A DNA stretch of 64,000 bases from NCBI GenBank assembly GCA_004014935.1, contig CP025321.1, positions 1,674,001 through 1,738,000 of the forward strand, in the 5' to 3' direction. The notes beneath the pieces were generated by a model, which saw nothing but the letters and a program-made list of their open reading frames with translations, was not told where the DNA came from and did not search any database. The position numbers were made by a program, and so were the translations under genes. This document shows, in pieces, positions 8,672 through 17,900 of the stretch. Origin of the DNA: Saccharomycopsis malanga (lineage: Eukaryota > Ascomycota > Saccharomycetes > Ascoideales > Saccharomycopsidaceae). Each line of letters starts with the position of its first letter. The first letter of the stretch is position 1.

Positions 8672-10774
8672 ATGAAGTTTGGAGAGCATTTGAAAAGTAG
8701 TCTTATTAAGGATTACAATTTCTATTATATTGCGTATGACGATCTCAAGTATGAGATGAAAAAAGGGCTCAGCAAGAACAACGATGCGTGGTCGAATGAG
8801 TTGGAGGAGCAGTTTTTGACGTCGTTGGAGACGGAGCTTGACAAAGTGTATACGTTCACCAAATTGAAGAAGGGCGAAATCCAGAAGCGGATTCGGGACA
8901 CGGAGAATGAGGTGAAGCAGGTTGTAGGGGCGATTGACAGCATGAACGCACCGTCGGAAGAGGTGTTTCTAGACTTGGAGGACGAGTTGTCGGACATTAT
9001 AGCAGACACACATGATTTGGCCAAGTTCAGCAAACTCAACTACACAGGGTTCTACAAGATCATCAAGAAGCACGACAAGCAGACGAAATTCAACTTGAGA
9101 CCGATATTCCAGGCGCGGTTGGACGCGAAGCCGTTTTTCAAGGACAATTACGACGTATTCATAGTAAAACTCTCTAAATTGTATGATGTAGTTCGAACCC
9201 GAGGCAATCCGGTGAAGGGCGATGCCGCGGCAGGCGGGAAACAGCAGAATTTTGTGCGGCAAACGACCAAATACTGGGTGCATCCGGATAATGTGACGGA
9301 ATTGAAGTTGATCATCTTGAAACACTTGCCAGTGTTGGTGTTCAACTCCAACAAGGAGTTCACGCCCGACGACTCTGCAATCACGTCCATCTACTTTGAC
9401 AACAGGCCGATGGACTTGTACTACGGCCGGCTCAGAAAGGACGAGGGCGCAGAGGCACACCGGTTGCGCTGGTATGGCGGAATGGGCCTGGACACGGTAT
9501 TCTTCGAGAGAAAAACCCACCGGGAGGACTGGACCGGCGAGTCGTCGGTCAAGCAGCGCTTTTCGGTCAAGGAGAAGCATGTGAACGACTTTATCAAGGG
9601 CAAATACACGGTGGGGCAGGCTTTTGACAAGATGAGAAAAGAGGGCAAGAAATCCAAAAAGGAAATCGACAATTTGGAGGCTTTGGCCACCGAGATCCAA
9701 TATACCATGATCAAGTCCAAGCTAAGACCCGTCATGAGATCCTTCTACCATCGGACCGCATTCCAGCTTCCTGGCGACGCCCGGGTGCGCATCTCGTTGG
9801 ACACCGAGTTGTCGTTGGTCAGAGAAGACAATTTCGACGGCATCGACCGCACAAAAGGCAACTGGCGACGCACTGACATTGGCATTGACTGGCCCTTCAG
9901 CCAGTTGCCGCAAAACGACATTTGCAGGTTCCCCTATGCTATTCTAGAAGTCAAGTTGCAGACCCAGTTGGGCCAAGAGCCTCCTCAATGGATTCGCGAC
10001 TTGATTGCGTCTCATTTGGTCGAAGCTGTTCCCAAGTTCTCCAAGTTTATCCACGGCTGTGCCACCTTGTTGCCTGACCTGGTCAATTTGATCCCCTTCT
10101 GGCTCCCGCAAATGGATGTCGACATCCGTAAACCTAGACTCGAAGGCATTGGAATCCTGCGTATCCACCACCAACATGCTAACAAAAACACCGGTGCTGC
10201 GGGCGAGTTTTTGGATGAAGAAGAGTTTCTAGGCGGAAACTTTGAACCTCATAATATTGCCAATATCAATGGCAATACCGAAACTTCTCCTTTACTTGTC
10301 ACCAGCAACACTTCGCCTGCAACCCAAAACAACCACCATCTTTTGCCTGGCTTTATCCGCCGTCTTTTCACCGATGAAAGAACCTTCAAAGTCCCCGCAG
10401 GAACTGTCTACGAATCCTCCTTCAAAGCGCCTCCTGGTAAAGAAATCTGCGTGCCTGTACGTATTGAACCTAAGGTCTATTTCGCTACGGAACGTACGTT
10501 TCTTTCTTGGATTTCCATAGGCATGATCTTGGGGGCCACTGCTACCACTTTGCTCAGTTATGGCGATAATGCTGTTGCTGTCATCTCCTCCATCGGCTTT
10601 TTTGTTTCTGCAATCTTAACCATACTTTATGCTTCAATCTTGTACGTTTGGCGTGTCTACCAAATCAGAGGTAAAAAAGCAGTGGATTACGCTGATAATT
10701 TTGGCCCTTTTGGCATCTGCTTGCTTTTGATGATATCCACTTTTCTCACCTTTTTGTTCAAATATACAGAATAA
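8672..10774 (+). CDS. VTC4: Vacuolar transporter chaperone 4, polyphosphate polymerase
   Basis: Catalytic subunit of the VTC complex, which makes polyphosphate from ATP and moves it into the vacuole. The SPX domain (residues 1 to about 150) opens [20 protein letters not shown] and carries the inositol-pyrophosphate-binding KIIKKHDK at 129-136. The tunnel-type polymerase domain follows, with highly conserved [32 protein letters not shown] and [18 protein letters not shown]. Three C-terminal membrane helices (DUF202 type) follow [15 protein letters not shown]. The first ATG is at 8672; the frame upstream opens only with TTG. There are 700 residues against 721 in yeast. In-frame CTG at 9488 lies where yeast Vtc4 has threonine. 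A SINE dimer starts at the nucleotide after the stop codon. Confidence 0.97.
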   Translation: MKFGEHLKSSLIKDYNFYYIAYDDLKYEMKKGLSKNNDAWSNELEEQFLTSLETELDKVYTFTKLKKGEIQKRIRDTENEVKQVVGAIDSMNAPSEEVFLDLEDELSDIIADTHDLAKFSKLNYTGFYKIIKKHDKQTKFNLRPIFQARLDAKPFFKDNYDVFIVKLSKLYDVVRTRGNPVKGDAAAGGKQQNFVRQTTKYWVHPDNVTELKLIILKHLPVLVFNSNKEFTPDDSAITSIYFDNRPMDLYYGRLRKDEGAEAHRLRWYGGMGLDTVFFERKTHREDWTGESSVKQRFSVKEKHVNDFIKGKYTVGQAFDKMRKEGKKSKKEIDNLEALATEIQYTMIKSKLRPVMRSFYHRTAFQLPGDARVRISLDTELSLVREDNFDGIDRTKGNWRRTDIGIDWPFSQLPQNDICRFPYAILEVKLQTQLGQEPPQWIRDLIASHLVEAVPKFSKFIHGCATLLPDLVNLIPFWLPQMDVDIRKPRLEGIGILRIHHQHANKNTGAAGEFLDEEEFLGGNFEPHNIANINGNTETSPLLVTSNTSPATQNNHHLLPGFIRRLFTDERTFKVPAGTVYESSFKAPPGKEICVPVRIEPKVYFATERTFLSWISIGMILGATATTLLSYGDNAVAVISSIGFFVSAILTILYASILYVWRVYQIRGKKAVDYADNFGPFGICLLLMISTFLTFLFKYTE

Positions 10775-10954
10775 AGCCACGGGGTCATTTGGCTCAGAAA
10801 AAAGACTTGGCAGGTTAATCTGGCAGATAGCATTCTCTAAGAGGAAAAGAATCTTACAGGAACCAGGGTGAGAATAGTATGATGGACATTATTGGGATTT
10901 GCAAAGTCCCCCTAGACATGGCGTGTTTATATGAAACTGTAATGTATTGGGCTT
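10775..10954 (+). mobile_element. SINE copy, 5' half of a head-to-tail dimer
   Basis: Short-form copy starting immediately after the VTC4 stop codon. The head keeps CATTTGGCTCAG but carries a rearranged anticodon region with a duplicated GGCAG segment. Body and 3' end follow the consensus to TATTGGGCTT. Its tail is absent, and the next copy begins directly. Confidence 0.8.
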
Positions 10955-11146
10955 GCCACTGGGCCATTTGGCTCAGTGGTCAGAGCTCTCGAAGAAGAGA
11001 AAAACAAGACCTAACAGGAACAGGGGTGAGTCAATGATGATAAATAGTACAGGATTGGGCTTTACCAAGTCCCTTAGACATAGCGCGTATATACGAAACT
11101 GATATGTACTGGGCTTGAAATATATGATATTATTATTATTATTAAA
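10955..11146 (+). mobile_element. SINE copy, 3' half of a head-to-tail dimer
   Basis: Full short form. The head has a perfect tRNA-type D-arm (GCTC AGTGGTCA GAGC). The B-box position reads GGGGTGAG, so the B box is lost. The body has a GATGATAAATAGTACAGG variant shared with the copy at 21089. The 3' end is TACTGGGCTTGAAATATATG plus ATT repeats. Confidence 0.9.
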
Positions 11147-11283
11147 GGAAATTCCAAAAGATAATTCCAAAAGGTAATTCCAAAAGGTAATTCCAAAAGG
11201 TAATTCCAAAAGGTACTCTCAAAAAATACTTTCAAAAGATAATTCCAAAAGGTACTCTCAAAAAATACTTTCAAAAGGTAAAA
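11147..11283. repeat. 13-bp minisatellite abutting a SINE 3' end
   Basis: About ten units, first of TAATTCCAAAAGG and then alternating with diverged units ACTCTCAAAAAAT and ACTTTCAAAAGGT. The array starts where the ATT tail of the preceding SINE ends. Confidence 0.85.
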
Positions 11284-11412
11284 ATTAATAAGCTAAAGCC
11301 TATTAGGTTTCGCTGTTAATTGTTAATTGTAAACAAGCTTACCATTACTGTTATATATTGCAACAAACAAGTATGGTTGAACATTTTCCAAAAGAAGATG
11401 AAAATTCGACAC

Positions 11413-11560
11413 ATAATTATATCTTGTATTTGGAGCGCAGTACATAACAGTTTGGTATATACGCACTGTAAAGCCCAATAAAGTCCAAATTCTCACCTGA
11501 TAGGTCTTTTTTGCTCTTCTTAGAGGGAGTTACCTGATAGGTCTTTTTTCCTCTTCTTAT
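11413..11560 (-). mobile_element. Degraded SINE copy
   Basis: The minus-strand 3' end (TATTTGGAGCGCAGTACATA) and CCCAATAAAGTCC block lead to a head remnant. The CCTGATAGGTCTTTTTT segment is duplicated within about 35 bp. It lies 3' of KRE6 in sense. Confidence 0.6.
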
Positions 11561-11596
11561 ATATTTTAATATATTATATTTACTTTATGTACTTTA

Positions 11597-11784
11597 ATAA
11601 TAATAATTATAATATCATATATTTCAAGCCCAGTACATAACAGTTTCGTATATACGCGCTATGCCTAGGGGGACTTGGTGAAACCCAATAATGTCCATCA
11701 TAATATTCTCACCCTGGTTCCTGTTAGGCCTAGTTTTTCTCTTCTCTGAGAGCACTGACCACTGAGCCAAATGGCCCAGTGGCC
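11597..11784 (-). mobile_element. SINE copy, short form
   Basis: Nearly complete on the minus strand: GCCACTGGGCCATTTGGCTC head, CTCACCCTGG junction lacking a B box, full body, and TTGAAATATATGATATT followed by ATAATTATTATTA. It lies 3' of KRE6 in sense. Confidence 0.88.
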
Positions 11785-11842
11785 AGAATTTGGAGAATGC
11801 TACCTGCCAATTCTCGTAGAACACCAACCATGAGCCTTACGG
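11785..11842 (-). mobile_element. Partial SINE head joined to the preceding copy
   Basis: Minus-strand head GCCGTAAGGCTCATGG and GGCAGGTAGCATTCTC resemble the rearranged head at 10775. It runs straight into the 5' end of the copy at 11597-11784, so this looks like another head-to-tail dimer with a truncated first unit. Confidence 0.5.
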
Positions 11843-12153
11843 CTTATTGGGTTATCGTAATGTGCTACATACTTTCAAAAGAGCGCTTTTTATTGAACCC
11901 TGAGTATAAGAATACGAAAAGGCGAACAATGAAAAGAATGGGTTAACGAAAGAACAGCCTAGACAGCAAGTTTCAACAATTTATAAGGAGAACCAATAAA
12001 CAATGATGTGGAAAAATAAAAAAAAAGAAAAGAAAAAAAAAAGAGTGAAAATAAATGAGATAAAACAATGACTATTGAACAAGAAGTTCAATAACAGAAG
12101 AGAAAAAAAAACAAAATAAAAAGAAAATAGAATAAAAAAACAAAATGCAAGAA

Positions 12154-14268
12154 TTATTCACAGTTACCAGTTAATTTATTCTTAGGGAATTTGTAACCAG
12201 CGTCTTCCCAACTTGTCAAATTGGAGTTAGTGTAAGCGTTTATATGGTTTTTGATGTAATCTTGCGTTGGATAGCCTTCAGGTTCGCAACCAATGTTGTG
12301 CTGGTCTTTTGGCTGATAGATTCTGACGTAATCGATTCTCATGGTGACGGGGAACTTGAGGGACGCCCAATCGATGTAGGCCCAATTGTTGGAGATACCC
12401 AAGTTGAGGATGATGGACATTGGTTCTTTTGAGATTCTTCTCCAGCCAATGTTACCATTAGGATGGAGGGCCTTGGCATGGAGGGTCAAAGTAGGCTGGT
12501 CGCCTACAAACCATTGTATGTAGCCGTTGTCGTTATCGTTCAAGTATTCGAAGCCGACCTTTTGGAACTGGTGGACGTCGCCGTCGCCGTATTCGTACCA
12601 TGTGGTGTTAAGTGTGGATGTTGCTGAGATGGCCTGCTGGAACGGCCCGCCGGTGTACGTGTTCATGGACGACACAGAGGCGTTGTGGAGCTCTACGAAC
12701 TCGTAGTCGGGATAATACCATATATCGTAAGGGGCGATTTGCAAGGACTGCGAAGCGACGCCGACGCCCACTTTTGTATCGATTTCGCCTTCCAACGCGT
12801 CGATTTCCGGAGCGCCTCTGCCGGTGCCCCTGTTTGGGTGGTCTTCGCCTTTACAGGTGCACGAGTTCAAGCGCTGGCCCGGGAGATAGCTGATGCCGTC
12901 TGGCGAGGACTGGTTCGGGGTGATTCCGGCGTCGCACTCTTCGTACGAATAGGGCCAGACACCCTCGGTGGTGGCCAAGAAACCGGGTCTTCCCAAGTTG
13001 CCCATGGACCAGATACCGGGCCACAAGCCCGTGACGTTGCCGTAGTTTGGAAGACGCACCGACACCTCCATGACGCCCTGCGTGAAGCACATTCTGTTCC
13101 AGGTCGAGAGCATGCCGGACCTGTAGAACAAGTCGTGGTTCTTGTAGGCGTCCATGCGGAGGTTCAACGTGCCGTTTGCGGTCGACGACGCGTCGGGATC
13201 GTACCATTCCAAGTCGTGGGTGGCGTCGTAATGGATGTCGGGAGCCACGAAAAACTGGTCGTCTCCGTCGTAGAACGTTCTGCCTTCCTTGTTGAACTCG
13301 TCCGAAAACACCAAGTCCCAAGCCGAGCCGTCCCGGGCCGTTTTCGTGAGAAACTCCTTCGGGGTGTCGGGGTCCACCAACTGTGTCCGGATTGCCGACA
13401 ACGTAGGGTACCGGTACCGCGTCAAGATCTCGTACGTCTCCGGAGGAGCGTGGTCAATGACCCCCGAATACGTCAATACCGGATACACAATGAACACCAT
13501 CACCGCACCGATGAACAAGATGATGAAGCCCACCAAGCCCCACGCCGACCGCTTGTCAAGCGTCTTGAGATCGTAGAGTAGATGGTTCTGGTCGTACTTG
13601 GCGTCCTCAATGGGGTCTGGGTTGTGCAAATAGTCGTCGGGCTCCTTCTCGTCAATGTGCAACGGGAAGGACGACGCAGGATACCCTCCAAAGGGCGAGA
13701 AATCGGCGTCAATCAAAAACGGATTGGTCGAATGGTCTGACATGGACGAGTTGTCTGACATTGCCCTGTGGACGCCCAGCCCGGCTGCCCCGGCTGCTGC
13801 TCCGCCGCCCAAAAGCGACGCTCTGCTGTTTATCGACGTCGCAAACGAAGCCACCCTGTTCCCACCGCCGTTTCCCGACATGGACGGATACCGGTCGTAT
13901 TCCGGCGGAATCAACGTCTCATGCGGATTCCCCGGACTGTTAGGCGAAAGCGGCGTGTTGGCAATATTGTGGTTCACGTTGTTGACGTTGCTCACCGAAT
14001 TGTTCACCAGATTGAGATTCGAATTCGAGTTTTGCTGCGAATAAAACCCCGAGTAATCAATGTACGGCTTTGTAGTGTTCGCCGACGCTGCTGCAATATT
14101 GTTCGCAGGGTTCTTCACATTGTTCATCTCCCCGCTGCTGTTGCCCCGGGACCGGTTCCCCCCGTGGAACTCTGAATCCGAATCTGAGAACGAATGCTGG
14201 TCGTTGAACGGATTCGATGCGTCATCAAGCGTATTTGGCGAATCCGACGTCAAATTTCTTCTGGACAT
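12154..14268 (-). CDS. KRE6: Beta-1,6-glucan synthesis protein of the Kre6/Skn1 family (GH16)
   Basis: Type II membrane protein of the secretory pathway needed for cell-wall beta-1,6-glucan. A long, low-complexity cytosolic N-tail (residues 1-240, Ser/Asn/Gly-rich) is followed by one membrane segment at about 243-267. The lumenal GH16 domain has conserved MEVSVRLPNYGNVTGLWPG, MGNLGRPGFLATTEGVWPY, ITPNQSSPDGISYLPGQRL, and the acidic motif EIDALEGE (488-495). CTG occurs in frame only twice in 704 codons (13777 and 14008), both in the low-complexity tail. The first ATG is at 14268; the frame upstream starts only with TTG. Kre6 and Skn1 are paralogues, and the choice between them is not certain. 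Confidence 0.92.
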   Translation of the reverse strand: MSRRNLTSDSPNTLDDASNPFNDQHSFSDSDSEFHGGNRSRGNSSGEMNNVKNPANNIAAASANTTKPYIDYSGFYSQQNSNSNLNLVNNSVSNVNNVNHNIANTPLSPNSPGNPHETLIPPEYDRYPSMSGNGGGNRVASFATSINSRASLLGGGAAAGAAGLGVHRAMSDNSSMSDHSTNPFLIDADFSPFGGYPASSFPLHIDEKEPDDYLHNPDPIEDAKYDQNHLLYDLKTLDKRSAWGLVGFIILFIGAVMVFIVYPVLTYSGVIDHAPPETYEILTRYRYPTLSAIRTQLVDPDTPKEFLTKTARDGSAWDLVFSDEFNKEGRTFYDGDDQFFVAPDIHYDATHDLEWYDPDASSTANGTLNLRMDAYKNHDLFYRSGMLSTWNRMCFTQGVMEVSVRLPNYGNVTGLWPGIWSMGNLGRPGFLATTEGVWPYSYEECDAGITPNQSSPDGISYLPGQRLNSCTCKGEDHPNRGTGRGAPEIDALEGEIDTKVGVGVASQSLQIAPYDIWYYPDYEFVELHNASVSSMNTYTGGPFQQAISATSTLNTTWYEYGDGDVHQFQKVGFEYLNDNDNGYIQWFVGDQPTLTLHAKALHPNGNIGWRRISKEPMSIILNLGISNNWAYIDWASLKFPVTMRIDYVRIYQPKDQHNIGCEPEGYPTQDYIKNHINAYTNSNLTSWEDAGYKFPKNKLTGNCE

Positions 14269-14362
14269 TTTCTCCAACTCTCTCTCGATACTTTTGCCTT
14301 TACTGCTCGTTTCTAATCTCTTTTAAAACTTACAACTCAACTAACACCTTTTTTTGATAAAA

Positions 14363-14408
14363 AAATGAAAGAAATGAAAGAAATGAAAAAAATGAAAAAA
14401 ATGAAAAA
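14363..14408. repeat. 10-bp tandem repeat in the KRE6 leader
   Basis: About five units of AAATGAAAGA or AAATGAAAAA lie just upstream of KRE6. On the KRE6 coding strand they read as TTTCATTTC-type pyrimidine-rich sequence without ATG. Confidence 0.7.
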
Positions 14409-14949
14409 TTCAACTTTTTTGACTTTTTTCACCAAAAATCTCCTCCTAGCAATCCACTACACTTCTTCCAGACAATCCTAGATGCTAAAATCCAAAGACA
14501 ACTGCTATTCACAAACCACCAAGCTCCAGATCAGCCAAATATCAAAGATAAAAAACAGTTGGGAAAACTTTTCAGCCTGCAATTAAATCCAATCCAAACC
14601 CAAAACAAGTCTCTTTTCGTCGCTCTGCTTGCTCTTGACCTTGTTTTTGATCGTCTTGCTCTGCTTTCAATCAATAGTAAACTGTACAAAATCACCTATT
14701 TTTTTTCGTCCTCTTTTTTCCCACACTCCCTCCCCTAATAAAATATAAAGAAGAAAAAAGAAAAATTTCATGAATGCCTCATGTGGAATTATGTACAATG
14801 CTGCGTGTCGATGCGCCTGTGCGTGTGGCAGGCGGCTCCCCCCAAATCAAGGCAGAAGCACGATCGTTCCTCCAAGTGCCCAGGATTTTCCATGAAGCAA
14901 ACAGGTTTTTGCCCAGAGTAACTATAGCCCCTTTTTTCCACCTGTTTTT

Positions 14950-14994
14950 TAGACGCTAAGCAAGTATAGTATAGCCATACTTGCTTAGCGTCTA
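14950..14994. repeat. Perfect 18-bp inverted repeat with 9-nt loop
   Basis: The arm TAGACGCTAAGCAAGTAT (14950-14967) is followed by a 9-nt spacer and its exact reverse complement (14977-14994). It lies in a locally GC-richer patch about 680 bp upstream of KRE6. No frame or known element is evident around it. The surrounding 14409-15420 has no supported gene; STRE-like CCCCT occurs at about 14735 and 14930. Confidence 0.75.
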
Positions 14995-15420
14995 TAGGAT
15001 AAGCCGTCTCCCGTCTCCCTGCAGCTTCACGCGTGTGGTTGGTGCACTTGCATTTCCTCTGCACCACTCACCCTCTCTCTCACACCAACGTGACGGATGC
15101 TTCTCCTCGCTACTACTACGCAAAATTTTGCATCCCACCACTCCTTAACTCTATTGTAGCCTGCGAAATACAGCGTGGGCTTCGCCTTTCACGCGTTACA
15201 AAGGGGCAACCAATGAAATTGTTTAATTTATCATAGGGCATGAAACGCGGCGCGTGCACCATTGTTAGCACTTATTGTTAAACTTTCCCAGGCGGTTGCT
15301 AGGCGCACAGTTTTCTGTAGTGCGAATAGTAGTTTGTATGTACGTGCCACGCCTTTTATACAGAATGGTGCAGGGCCCAGCAAGATGGAGCAGTTGAAAC
15401 TTTTATAAACCCTTATAATT

Positions 15421-15470
15421 TTAATAATTATAATAATCTTACATTTCAAGCCCAGTACATATCGCTTGAA
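15421..15470 (-). mobile_element. SINE 3'-end fragment
   Basis: The minus-strand tail ATATGTACTGGGCTTGAAAT precedes an ATTATTATAATTATTAA run. The 5' part is missing. Confidence 0.6.
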
Positions 15471-15579
15471 ACTTGTAAATGGGAAGATTATATAGGTGTC
15501 CTTTGTATGGAGTTATATTGGAGAAAAGTATTAAATTAGAGGTGAACAATACAATGATGTAGCTTAAATTTAATGATTA

Positions 15580-15756
15580 GGCCACTGGGCCATTTGGCTC
15601 AGTGGTCCCTGCTCTCGAAGAAGAGAAAAAAGACCTAACAGGAACACGGGTGAGAATATTATGATGGACATTGTTGGGTTTTACCAAGTCCCCTTAGACA
15701 TAGCGCGTATGTACGAAACTGATATGTACTGGGCTTGAAATATATGATATTATTAT
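15580..15756 (+). mobile_element. Complete short-form SINE with target-site duplication
   Basis: A well preserved 177-bp copy: GCCACTGGGCCATTTGGCTC head, no B box (CGGGTGAG), consensus body and TACTGGGCTTGAAATATATG with a short ATT tail. Flanks are TAAATTTAATGATTA (15565-15579) and TAAATTTAACGATTA (15757-15771), 14 of 15 bases identical. This marks a fairly recent insertion between KRE6 and the ENT4-like gene. Confidence 0.93.
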
Positions 15757-15902
15757 TAAATTTAACGATTAAAAGACTTTGGTTAGTAGAATACATGCAA
15801 AAAGAGGCTTTTTTTTGGTAATTTTCTTTTTTCCTGTTAAGATGTTGTCTATTATAATTTGCAGCTAAAAGTCACCTGTGAACTGTAATATCTTCAAAAT
15901 CT

Positions 15903-16026
15903 CAACTACTGATTACACTAAATTATTAAATGGAACAATTAGACATTAGTAGAAGGCAAAATCACAACTACTGATTACACTAAATTAGTAAATGGAACAA
16001 TTAGACATTAGTAGAAGGCAAAATCA
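15903..16026. repeat. 62-bp tandem duplication
   Basis: Two adjacent copies starting CAACTACTGATTACACTAAA (15903 and 15965) differ at a single base over 62 bp, so the duplication is young. It lies in the 3' flank of the ENT4-like gene. Confidence 0.9.
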
Positions 16027-16109
16027 CTGAATATAAACAACACCAACAAGAAGTGAAAGAAGCAAGACAAATCAAAAAAGAAAAAAAAACGTAACATAAT
16101 TAGTAATTT

Positions 16110-16318
16110 GATAATTTCATAAACAATTATTAACTTATCATTAACTTAATTATTCATAAACAATTAACGTGATGATTCATAAACAATCAACTTAATAATT
16201 CATAAACAAGCAACTTAATAATTCATAATCAACTTAATGGTTCATAAACAATCAACTTAATAATTCATAAACAAGCAACAATAATTCATAATCAACTTAA
16301 CGGTTCATAAACTTCAAT
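16110..16318. repeat. Degenerate 23-24 bp minisatellite overlapping a gene end
   Basis: Roughly eight units of the type TTCATAAACAATCAACTTAA. The array enters the last codons of the ENT4-like gene, whose stop (16292-16294) lies inside it. Confidence 0.8.
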
Positions 16319-17458
16319 TAAAGGACTTAACCCTTTAGTATGAGGATCCAGTAACAGAGGCCTGCTTGGCATGTAATTATTATTGTTGAGGCTATTTTTC
16401 TCAGCATGGCGTAGCAGTATTTGTTTACTAAAATTACGAAAGTCGTCCTTTTGGGATTCTTTTTCATATGAATAGGTTGAGTTTTGTTTAGACGAATTAC
16501 CAAAACCAATGATTCTGTTTAAATCAAGAGATTTTGATGCAGAAAAGCTACGGTTTCCATAGACTGCACCATTGTTACTACGGTTGTTCCCTCGTTTCAA
16601 ATTGGACAAATCGATATTTGGCTCAATTTGTTCGAAGTCAATACGATCAAAATCACTGTTAGTATACTCTGGTGACAAGTCTATAAGAGTACCAGTGGTG
16701 TGAGCATGGGATATGCCTTTGATATTGCTGCTGCTATGGCGAGACAGGACCTCAGAGGCACGACTGTTGGTTGCCGCAGCAGCAGCAGCAGCAGCAAGAA
16801 CGCTAGGATGATGGTCCATTGAGGAGCGAGGCGTTGGTTTGGTCATATCAAATCGGAGTTTTTGAAAAGACAAGCGGAACTGGTAAAGTTCCTCGTCATC
16901 TTTTAAATAATTCGTTAATTTACTAAGCTTATTGATTATGGAACTCAATGACAGCCGCACACTGTTTTTCTTTGACGACGAATTGGAATACGTATAGGTG
17001 TTGTCTTGGCAAAGATTGCTATTTTCAATTGTTTCCAACTTTTCCAAAAGATTGCTTAATACAGCAAAATTGGTGTTCTTGTCGCTGTTTTCGTCCGTTT
17101 TACTGGACAAAATGTAATCTACATCGCCCATAGCAACAGGGCTTTTCCACGAGCTTACAAATTCTTCAGAACCAACCTGAATCAAGTACTGGAAGATTAC
17201 TAACGCCTTCAGCACGCGTACCAAGTCTTTGTAAAGCGCCTTGACAGAATCTGTCTTGACAATCTGCAAACATTTGATCAAATTTCTATTTATTGACACA
17301 ACCTTGGACGAGTTGAAAGAGAAAATTGCAATCTCGTGTAAGTCGCTGAGCGAAGGTGACGAACTCGTCGATGAGTTGGTAAGTTTGGCAAATTTGGTAT
17401 CAAGACGCGACCTCTTGTTGCTTTGAGACGATGAAAGCTTCAGGAGAAGTTTAGACAT
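16292..17458 (-). CDS. ENT4: ENTH/ANTH-domain protein, Ent4-like
   Basis: Probable phosphoinositide-binding endocytic or endosomal adaptor. The stretch SINRNLIKCLQIVKTDSVKA...VLKALVIFQYLIQVGSEEFV and the later YQFRLSFQKLRFD followed by PRSSMDHH parallel yeast Ent4 ([20 protein letters not shown] and VIQFRSSI...GRKSTDNSH). The C-terminal half is Ser/Asn-rich with eight alanines encoded by a GCA/GCC run near 16775-16800. The first ATG is at 17458 (388 residues); the frame upstream begins with GTG. The final residues are encoded by a minisatellite, so the C-terminus may vary between strains. The family call is by eye from short matches. It is divergent from SNM1. Confidence 0.55.
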   Translation of the reverse strand: MSKLLLKLSSSQSNKRSRLDTKFAKLTNSSTSSSPSLSDLHEIAIFSFNSSKVVSINRNLIKCLQIVKTDSVKALYKDLVRVLKALVIFQYLIQVGSEEFVSSWKSPVAMGDVDYILSSKTDENSDKNTNFAVLSNLLEKLETIENSNLCQDNTYTYSNSSSKKNSVRLSLSSIINKLSKLTNYLKDDEELYQFRLSFQKLRFDMTKPTPRSSMDHHPSVLAAAAAAAATNSRASEVLSRHSSSNIKGISHAHTTGTLIDLSPEYTNSDFDRIDFEQIEPNIDLSNLKRGNNRSNNGAVYGNRSFSASKSLDLNRIIGFGNSSKQNSTYSYEKESQKDDFRNFSKQILLRHAEKNSLNNNNYMPSRPLLLDPHTKGLSPLIEVYEPLS

Positions 17459-17641
17459 GGTATTTAACCTAAGCGCCACCTATTACTATCGATATTCACT
17501 ATATTTATTAAGAAAAACACTTTTAAACAATTTACTTTTGCCACTATATATGTCTCTTTCACCACTCTGGGTTAGCCCCCTATTATTATAAAAGCAACAG
17601 CACCACTATTCACCAATAGATATGACCGTAAAAAAATATAA

Positions 17642-17657
17642 GATGAGATGAGATGAG
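17642..17657 (+). promoter_or_regulatory. Three overlapping GATGAG motifs (PAC-like)
   Basis: GATGAGATGAGATGAG lies between the divergent ENT4-like and SNM1 genes. GATGAG is the core of the PAC element common before ribosome- and RNA-processing genes, which would suit SNM1. Inferred from motif only. Confidence 0.35.
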
Positions 17658-17740
17658 ATTAAAAAAAATTCAACCAAAATTCACGGTTCTCCCGGCAAAG
17701 AAATCTTTCCTTTCCGTGATTATGTAAATAAAAAGCTATA

Positions 17741-17803
17741 TTACGTAATATTGCTATTTATATTACGTAATCTCTTAGTTTGATTCAGTATGTAGTTACG
17801 TAA
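17741..17803. promoter_or_regulatory. Three TTACGTAA palindromes
   Basis: Exact TTACGTAA occurs at 17741-17748, 17763-17770 and 17796-17803, with a near match TTATGTAA at about 17720. TTACGTAA is a known bZIP (Yap/Cap1-type) target in yeasts. The cluster is 100-160 bp before SNM1 and about 280 bp before the ENT4-like gene. Confidence 0.5.
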
Positions 17804-17900
17804 TGTATAAAATTTCAATAAAAGGTAAATGAAGGATGATTTGAAGGAGAGAGAGAGATTAGATGTAATTGTGATACTTTAAAGTACGACAATTTTTATC

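Noticed and set aside
8969-9700. 243-codon frame antisense to VTC4
   Set aside because: A shadow of a highly conserved gene with no recognisable domain.
12685-13581. 298-codon frame antisense to KRE6
   Set aside because: It lies wholly inside KRE6, resembles no family, and is explained by the GC-rich third positions of that gene.
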